Shown here in pieces: positions 58,787 through 64,000 of a DNA stretch of 64,000 nucleotides. Both the position numbers and the translations under genes were made by a program. Each line of letters opens with the position of its first letter. The first letter of the stretch is position 1. Below the pieces are notes generated by a model, which worked only from the letters and a program-made list of their open reading frames with translations, ran no database searches and was not told where the DNA came from. This DNA comes from Ideonella dechloratans (GTDB lineage: Bacteria > Pseudomonadota > Gammaproteobacteria > Burkholderiales > Burkholderiaceae_C): assembly GCF_021049305.1 (NCBI RefSeq), contig NZ_CP088081.1, positions 2,232,001 to 2,296,000 of the forward strand, given 5' to 3'.

Positions 58787-59764
58787 ATGAGCCGCAGCAC
58801 CCGCACCCTGGACGACATCCTCTACCCGCCGCTGGAGCCGCTGCGCAGCGGCCATCTGCAGGTCGATGGCCGCCACAGCCTCTACTGGGAGACCAGCGGC
58901 AACCCCGCCGGCATCCCGGTCATCTTCGTGCACGGCGGCCCCGGCGCGGGCACCTCGCCGCGCAGCCGCCGCTACTTCGATCCGGCCCGCTACCACATCG
59001 TCCTGCTGGACCAGCGCGGCTCGGGCCAGTCCACCCCGCTGGGCGACTGCCAGGACAACAGCACCGATCGGCTGATCGCCGACTTCGAGCAGCTGCGCGA
59101 GATGCTGGGCATCGAGCGCTGGCTGGTCTTCGGCGGCTCCTGGGGCTCCACCCTGTCGCTGGCCTATGCGCAGGCCCATCCTCAGCGCTGCCTGGGCCTG
59201 GTGCTGCGGGGCATCTGGCTGGGCACGCAGGAAGAGATCGACTGGTGGCTCTATGGGGTGCGCAACATTTTCCCGAGGGAATGGGAAGCCTTCGCCGGCT
59301 TCATCCCCGAGGCCGAGCGCGGCGACCTGCTGGGCGCCTACCAGCGCCGCCTGACCCACACCGACCCCGCGGTCTACCTGCCGGCGGCCCGCGCCTGGGC
59401 CCGCTACGAAGGCGCCTGCATCTACCTGCGCCCGCAGCCCGAGTCGGTGGCCGCCATGACGGACGACACCGCGGCGCTGGGCATGGGCCGGCTGGAGGCG
59501 CACTACTTCGCCCACCAGGCCTTTCTGCGGCCCGGGCAGTTGCTCGACGGTGTGCCGGCCATCCGGCACCTGCCGGCCATCATCGTGCACGGCCGCTACG
59601 ACGTGATCTGCCCGGTGCGCTACGCCCACGCCCTGGCCGACGCCTGGCCGCAGGCGCGGCTGGTGGTCGTGCCCGATGCCGGGCACTCGTCCTACGAGCC
59701 CGGCATCGCTGCCGAGCTTGTGGCCGCCACCGACCGCTTCGCGGCCACCGGCCGGCTGGTCTGA
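58787..59764 (+). CDS. pip: Proline iminopeptidase
   Basis: A 325-residue alpha/beta hydrolase that removes N-terminal proline from peptides. HGGPGAG forms the oxyanion hole, FGGSWGSTLSLAYA near residue 116 has the nucleophile serine, the aspartate is in VHGRYDVICP and the histidine in DAGHSSYE. It starts 10 bases after smpB. The length fits the S33 family. Confidence 0.94.
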   Translation: MSRSTRTLDDILYPPLEPLRSGHLQVDGRHSLYWETSGNPAGIPVIFVHGGPGAGTSPRSRRYFDPARYHIVLLDQRGSGQSTPLGDCQDNSTDRLIADFEQLREMLGIERWLVFGGSWGSTLSLAYAQAHPQRCLGLVLRGIWLGTQEEIDWWLYGVRNIFPREWEAFAGFIPEAERGDLLGAYQRRLTHTDPAVYLPAARAWARYEGACIYLRPQPESVAAMTDDTAALGMGRLEAHYFAHQAFLRPGQLLDGVPAIRHLPAIIVHGRYDVICPVRYAHALADAWPQARLVVVPDAGHSSYEPGIAAELVAATDRFAATGRLV

Positions 59765-59771
59765 GCCGGGT

Positions 59772-61583
59772 TCAGCGGGTGTGGTGCACGGCCTGCAGAC
59801 CGTAGACCGACACCGGCAGCCCCTCCATGCGGGCCTTGAGCTGCAGGGCCAGGTACAGCGAGTAGTGGCGTGACTGGTGCAGATTGCCACCGTGGAACCA
59901 CAGCCCCGGCTGCTGCGTGGGCTTCCACATGTTGCGCTGCTCGCCTTCCCAGGGCCCCGGGTCCTTGGTGGTGGCCGAGCCCAGGCCCCACACCTTGCCC
60001 ACCCGGTCGGCCACCTCGGGGCTGATCAGGTCGGCCACCCAGCCATTCATCGAGCCATAGCCGGTGGCATAGACCACCAGATCGGCCGGGAGCTCGGTGC
60101 CGTCGTCCAGCACCACCGCGGTCTCGCTGAGGTGGCTGATGCCCTTGCCCGACTGCAGCTTGATGCTGCCGTCGATGACCAGGTCGCAAGCCCCCACGTC
60201 GATGTAGTAGCCCGAGGCGCGGCGCAGGTACTTCATGAACAGGCCCGAGCCATCGTCGCCGAAGTCCAGCATGAAGCCGGCCTTCTCCAGCGCACGGTAG
60301 AAGTCCGCATCCCGCTCGCGAATCTGGTCGTACAGCGGCTTCTGGAAGTCGGCCATGATGCGGTAGGGCAGCGAGGCGAAGATCAGGTCCGCCTTGCGGG
60401 TGCTGACCCCGTTGGCCACGGCCTGCTCCGAATACAAGGCGCCGAGGCCGATCTCCATCAGCGAGTCCGAACGCACGATGTGGGTGGACGAACGCTGCAC
60501 CATGGTGACGTCGGCCTCGTGCTCCCACAGCGCGGCGCAGATGTCGTGCGCCGAGTTGTTGGCCCCGATCACCACCACCTTCTTGCCGCGGTAGGCGTCC
60601 GGCCCCGGGTGTTGCGAGGAGTGCTGCTGCTCGCCGCGGAACACGTCCTGCCCCTTGATCTTCGGGATGTTGGGCTTGCCGGACATGCCGGTGGCGAACA
60701 CCAGCTGCTGGGGCCGCAGCACCAGGGTCTCGCCGTTGCGCTGCACCGTCACCTCCCAGGCCTGGGTGGTCTCGTTCCAGCGCGCCTGCGTCGCCCGGGT
60801 GGACGGCCAGTAGTTGACCTCCATGACCTTGGTGTACATCTCCAGCCAGTCGCCGATCTTGTCCTTGGGCGCGAACACCGGCCAGTTGTCCGGAAACGGC
60901 AGGTACGGCAGGTGGTCGTACCAGACCGGGTCGTGCAGGCACAGCGACTTGTAGCGCCCGCGCCATTGGTCGCCCGGGCGTTCATGGGTGTCGATCACGA
61001 TGTGCGGCACACCCAGCTGGCGCAGCCGCGCGCCCAGGGCGATGCCGCCCTGCCCGCCCCCGATCACCAGCACATAGGGCTGCGTGCTGCGCCCCAGCTC
61101 GGCGGCCTCCTGCTCGCGCTTCTCCAGCCAGGTCTGGCGGTGCTTGTGGATGCCGTGCTCGGCCCCCTTGGGCCGGCGCAGGCCCAGCGGCTCCTCGAAG
61201 CCCTTGAGCTCCTGCATGGTGGTCAACAGGGTCCAGATGCGGCCGTTCTTCAGGCGCAGGTGGCCGGTGCCCCGGGCCAGACTGGTGTCGATGGTCAGCC
61301 AGGCCGAGACCACGCCCCCAGCCTCCTCCACCGTCTCCTTCGGATCGAGCTCGAAGCGCACCGGCAGGGCCGGGCTGAGCTGGTGGCGCAGCATCTCGGT
61401 GATCTGCGCCGGTCCCTCCATCGTCTTCAGGTTCCAGGTGAAGAGCACCAGGTCGCGCCAGTAGCTCTCGTCGGCGAAGAGGCCGGCCACGGCCTCGCTC
61501 TTCTCGGCGGCCAGGCCCTGGTTGAGCGCGTCCAGCACCGCCTGTGCTGCGGCCCGGGGATCGGAGGTGGAAGGAAGGGTCAT
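59772..61583 (-). CDS. Flavin-containing monooxygenase with N-terminal NTF2/SnoaL-like domain
   Basis: A 603-residue cytosolic flavoprotein. Residues ~12-130 look like an NTF2/SnoaL-type domain (ADESYWRDLVLFTW, GRIWTLLTTMQELKG). The FAD site is VIGGGQGGIALG (175-180). FRGEQQHSS (315-323) fits the FxGxxxHxx fingerprint of class B monooxygenases, and VVVIGANNSAHDI is the NADPH Rossmann loop. It probably adds one oxygen atom to a small organic substrate, which is unknown. A near-perfect sigma-54 promoter lies 51-66 bases upstream, and the divergent neighbour is a sigma-54 activator, so expression is likely effector-induced. Confidence 0.85.
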   Translation of the reverse strand: MTLPSTSDPRAAAQAVLDALNQGLAAEKSEAVAGLFADESYWRDLVLFTWNLKTMEGPAQITEMLRHQLSPALPVRFELDPKETVEEAGGVVSAWLTIDTSLARGTGHLRLKNGRIWTLLTTMQELKGFEEPLGLRRPKGAEHGIHKHRQTWLEKREQEAAELGRSTQPYVLVIGGGQGGIALGARLRQLGVPHIVIDTHERPGDQWRGRYKSLCLHDPVWYDHLPYLPFPDNWPVFAPKDKIGDWLEMYTKVMEVNYWPSTRATQARWNETTQAWEVTVQRNGETLVLRPQQLVFATGMSGKPNIPKIKGQDVFRGEQQHSSQHPGPDAYRGKKVVVIGANNSAHDICAALWEHEADVTMVQRSSTHIVRSDSLMEIGLGALYSEQAVANGVSTRKADLIFASLPYRIMADFQKPLYDQIRERDADFYRALEKAGFMLDFGDDGSGLFMKYLRRASGYYIDVGACDLVIDGSIKLQSGKGISHLSETAVVLDDGTELPADLVVYATGYGSMNGWVADLISPEVADRVGKVWGLGSATTKDPGPWEGEQRNMWKPTQQPGLWFHGGNLHQSRHYSLYLALQLKARMEGLPVSVYGLQAVHHTR

Positions 61584-61633
61584 GCGTGTCTCCTGTGTCG
61601 TGTTGCAGCGCTCGTCGGCGCCGCAGCTCTTTC

Positions 61634-61649
61634 GGCAATGCCTGTGCCA
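61634..61649 (-). promoter_or_regulatory. Sigma-54 promoter of the monooxygenase gene
   Basis: Read on the minus strand the site is TGGCACAGGCATTGCC, matching TGGCAC-N5-TTGC with correct GG-N10-GC spacing. Transcription would begin near 61623, leaving a leader of about 40 bases. The next gene on the other strand encodes a sigma-54 activator. Confidence 0.85.
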
Positions 61650-61776
61650 GCCACCGGATCGGCACCGCGCAGCGCCCGGCTTCGAGGCACCTCTTCCCTC
61701 GTGCAGGCCCGTGCACCGGCCCCTCTTCGCCCACCCCGTTGGCCCCGAATGCCAGGGTTCGCCGCATCCTGTCCCG

Positions 61777-61834
61777 CGCCACAGGTGTTGCATCGGCCAC
61801 GGTTCGCCGCAACAACCCTGCGACACCTGTCGCA
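61777..61834. promoter_or_regulatory. Two activator-binding dyads (upstream activating sequence)
   Basis: TGCGACA-CC-TGTCGCA at 61819-61834 is a perfect 16-bp dyad. A variant with three mismatches, CGCCACAGGTGTTGCA, is at 61777-61792. Their centres are 42 bases apart, four helical turns, and they lie about 140-190 bases upstream of the sigma-54 promoter. A half site CTGTCGC follows at 61840-61846. This is the usual layout for an enhancer-binding protein. The rest of the 352-base gap shows no gene. Confidence 0.72.
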
Positions 61835-61935
61835 CCGACCTGTCGCGCACCGCCTCGCCGGGCTGTGGGTAAACCTCCATGCAGCGCCGCAGGGCCCTTG
61901 CCCACAATCAAGTGACGCCCACGGTGGCCCTTCGC

Positions 61936-63960
61936 ATGAACGCACGCTCCTACGCCTCCCACGTCCGGGAGATCGAGTCCTTCGGCCTCGGTCTGAACCG
62001 CGGCGCCCCTGCGCGGGACGCGGCCGTGCTGCGCAGCTGGCAGCGCTGCATCGAACGCCATCGGCTGGACCCGGCCGCCACCTGCGAGGCCTACATCGTC
62101 CCCGAGGGCCAGCTGCGGGTGCACCGCGAGGAATCCGAACCCCTGATCCGCATTGCCCGCAGCGGGCTGGAGCGCCTGTACCAGCAGCTGGCCGGCCTGC
62201 AGTACGTGTTGCTGCTGGCCGACCGCCACGGCATCACGGTGGACTTCCTCGGGCACGAAGGCGACGCCGACGCGCTGCGCCGTGCCGGGCTCTACCTGGG
62301 CTCCGACTGGCGCGAAGACCGTGCCGGCACCTGTGCGGTGGGAGCCTGCCTGGAAGGTGGCGAGGCGCTGATCATCCACCAGAGCGACCACTTCGACTAC
62401 ACGCACACACCGCTGTCCTGCACCGCCGCGCCCATCTACGACCACCGCGGCGAGCTGGCCGCGGTGCTGGACCTGTCGCTGCTGCGCTCGCCCGAATCGC
62501 GCAGCAGCCAGAGCCTGGCCCTGCACCTGGTGACGTCCACGGCCCGGCGCATCGAGCTGGCCCACCTGATGGAGCGCTCGCGCAGCGACTGGGTCCTGCG
62601 CCTGTCCCGCTCACCCGACTTCCTGGACGTGGACCCGGACGCCGCGCTGACGCTGGACGGCGCGGGCCGGGTGCGCGGCATGACGCAGGCCGCGGCCCGC
62701 ATCCTGGCGCAGGCCATCGGCCTGCCCTGGGCCGAGCGGCGCGACCTGCTGGGCCTGCCGCTGGAGCGCTTCTTCGAGCTGGATGTGGACGGCCTGCCCA
62801 GCCTGCTGCGCCACCGCCTGGCGCAGGACCGCATCGTGCGCGCCCGCGACGGCAGCATCCTGTTCGCCCACGCCATCGAGCCGCAGCGCGGTGGCGCCAC
62901 GCCGGTGCGCGACGCAGCCCCGGCCACCTCCACCGCCACAGCCAGCCCGGTGCCGCAGGCGCTGCGCGCCCTGTCCGCCGGCGACGCCCACCTGGACGCC
63001 CTGCTGCACAAGGCCGCCCGGCTGGCCCCGCAGCGCCTGCCGGTGATGATCCAGGGCGAGACCGGTGCCGGCAAGGAGTACCTGGCCCGCGCCCTGCACG
63101 CGGCCAGTGGCCGGCCCGGGCCCTTCGTCGCCATCAACTGCGCCGCCATCCCCGAGACCCTGCTGGAAAGCGAGCTCTTCGGCTACCTGCCCGGCACCTA
63201 CACCGGCGGCGCCAGCCGCGGCAAGACGGGCCTGGTGGAGGCCGCGCACCGCGGCACCCTGTTCCTGGACGAGATCGGCGACATGCCGCTGCACCTGCAG
63301 GCCAAGCTGCTGCGCGTGCTGTCCGAATCGGAGATCACGCCGCTGGGCGCACGCCAACCCAAGCCGCTGGACCTGCGGGTCATCTCGGCCAGCCACCGGC
63401 CCCTTGCGGTGCTGGTGGACCAGGGCCTGTTCCGCCAGGACCTGCTGTTCCGCCTGAACGCGGCCCAGCTGAGCCTGCCGCCGCTGCGCCTGCGTCAGGA
63501 CCTGGACGCCCTGATCGACCGCCTGGCCGAGGCTCAGCGTCCCGGCCTGCGGCCCACGCCGGAGGCCCGGGCCCTGCTGCGCGCCCATGGCTGGCCGGGC
63601 AACCTGCGCGAGCTGCACAACGCCCTGTGCCATGCGGCCGCGCTGAGCGAAGGGCCGTGCTTCGGCCCGGAGCATCTGCCGGAGACGGTGCTGGCCGCGG
63701 CCGCGGGAGAGCCCCAGACGGCGGCGCTGCGTCCGGCCCTGCTTGTGCCCCCCCAGGAGCAGCCCCTGCAGAAGGGCGAGGCAGCCGACCCCGCAGATCC
63801 CGCGATGGCGCTGGAGCAGTTGCTGCAGCGCTGCCAGGGCAATGTGTCCGAAGCGGCCCGCCTGCTGGGTGTCAGCCGCTCCACCATCCACCGCCGCATC
63901 CAGCGCCTGGCGCTGGGCGAGCGGCGGGTGCGCTGGTCATCCGCTGACGGGCAGGACTGA
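61936..63960 (+). CDS. Sigma-54-dependent activator, AcoR-like
   Basis: A 674-residue enhancer-binding protein. An N-terminal GAF-type sensor region (about 70-215) is followed by a PAS-like linker, an AAA+ domain from about 350 and a Fis-type helix-turn-helix at the C-terminus (NVSEAARLLGVSRSTIHRRI). Walker A is GETGAGKE (near 374) and Walker B is LFLDEIGDM. The GAFTGA loop, which contacts sigma-54, reads GTYTGG in LPGTYTGGAS. The layout matches AcoR-type regulators that respond to small molecules. It is divergent from the monooxygenase gene. ATG 61936 is preferred over 61879. Confidence 0.92.
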   Translation: MNARSYASHVREIESFGLGLNRGAPARDAAVLRSWQRCIERHRLDPAATCEAYIVPEGQLRVHREESEPLIRIARSGLERLYQQLAGLQYVLLLADRHGITVDFLGHEGDADALRRAGLYLGSDWREDRAGTCAVGACLEGGEALIIHQSDHFDYTHTPLSCTAAPIYDHRGELAAVLDLSLLRSPESRSSQSLALHLVTSTARRIELAHLMERSRSDWVLRLSRSPDFLDVDPDAALTLDGAGRVRGMTQAAARILAQAIGLPWAERRDLLGLPLERFFELDVDGLPSLLRHRLAQDRIVRARDGSILFAHAIEPQRGGATPVRDAAPATSTATASPVPQALRALSAGDAHLDALLHKAARLAPQRLPVMIQGETGAGKEYLARALHAASGRPGPFVAINCAAIPETLLESELFGYLPGTYTGGASRGKTGLVEAAHRGTLFLDEIGDMPLHLQAKLLRVLSESEITPLGARQPKPLDLRVISASHRPLAVLVDQGLFRQDLLFRLNAAQLSLPPLRLRQDLDALIDRLAEAQRPGLRPTPEARALLRAHGWPGNLRELHNALCHAAALSEGPCFGPEHLPETVLAAAAGEPQTAALRPALLVPPQEQPLQKGEAADPADPAMALEQLLQRCQGNVSEAARLLGVSRSTIHRRIQRLALGERRVRWSSADGQD

Positions 63961-64000
63961 TCCCGCCTCAGCGACCGTCCAGCCGGGCCAGGCCAGCGGC

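Noticed and set aside
59877..63947. Open frame of 1356 codons on the plus strand across the monooxygenase and activator region
   Set aside because: It is antisense to the monooxygenase and out of frame with the activator. Both real genes have clear family motifs, while this frame is Arg/Ala/Gly/Pro-rich shadow coding caused by high GC.

Overview
The window is high-GC, densely packed bacterial chromosome. It looks like a betaproteobacterium of the order Burkholderiales, of the Rubrivivax/Leptothrix/Ideonella/Roseateles type. The grounds are gene order (exbB-exbD-lpxK-trm112-kdsB-adk, clpS-clpA, ppiA-ppiB-lpxH, ccoISNOQPGH beside hemN and fnr, guaB/guaA, ratA/smpB) and an intracellular PhaZ polyhydroxybutyrate depolymerase of the Cupriavidus kind. 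The genus is inference. No replication origin, rRNA, prophage or CRISPR array is present.

Layout. 1-4041: end of an aromatic/aspartate aminotransferase gene, a DUF6445 protein, phaZ, a stand-alone rnfB and nth. 4358-9512: hoxFUYHW, an NAD-linked [NiFe] hydrogenase operon with its own endopeptidase but no hyp maturation or regulatory genes beside it. 9506-19436: a membrane-anchored HDOD protein, tRNA-Ser(GCU), lysC, tilS, accA, a DNA glycosylase, cysS, then ppiA, ppiB, lpxH and mtfA. 19509-23977: clpA/clpS, a cold-shock protein and icd. 24103-35105: microaerobic respiration block (SafE-like membrane protein, hemN, fnr, then the cbb3 oxidase operon ccoI-S-N-O-Q-P-G-H plus a small membrane protein). 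35187-41962: DUF192 protein, sodB, xseA and the exbB-to-adk envelope operon. 42081-48117: a large Oar-like TonB-dependent receptor, ldcA, tadA and lrgB/lrgA. 48206-51750: a LysR regulator gene split by a complete IS21-family element. 51762-58776: thpR, guaA, an MFS transporter, guaB, a DUF4124 protein, rnfH, ratA and smpB. 58787-63960: a proline iminopeptidase, a flavin monooxygenase with an N-terminal NTF2-like domain, and a divergent sigma-54 activator.

How it works together. The hydrogenase would feed H2 electrons to NAD+. The cbb3 oxidase with FNR, HemN and the CcoG/H/I/S assembly proteins handles low-oxygen respiration. A perfect FNR box lies inside the 3' end of ccoS, placed to drive ccoNOQP, and a 9/10 FNR box lies between hemN and fnr. 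PhaZ mobilises stored PHB.

Most informative non-coding signals: a near-consensus sigma-54 promoter for the flavin monooxygenase, with two 16-bp dyads exactly 42 bp apart beside the activator gene; an IS21 element with a 7-bp target duplication and 23-bp-period terminal repeats that inactivates the lrgAB-linked LysR gene; and a DnaA-box-like cluster between xseA and exbB.
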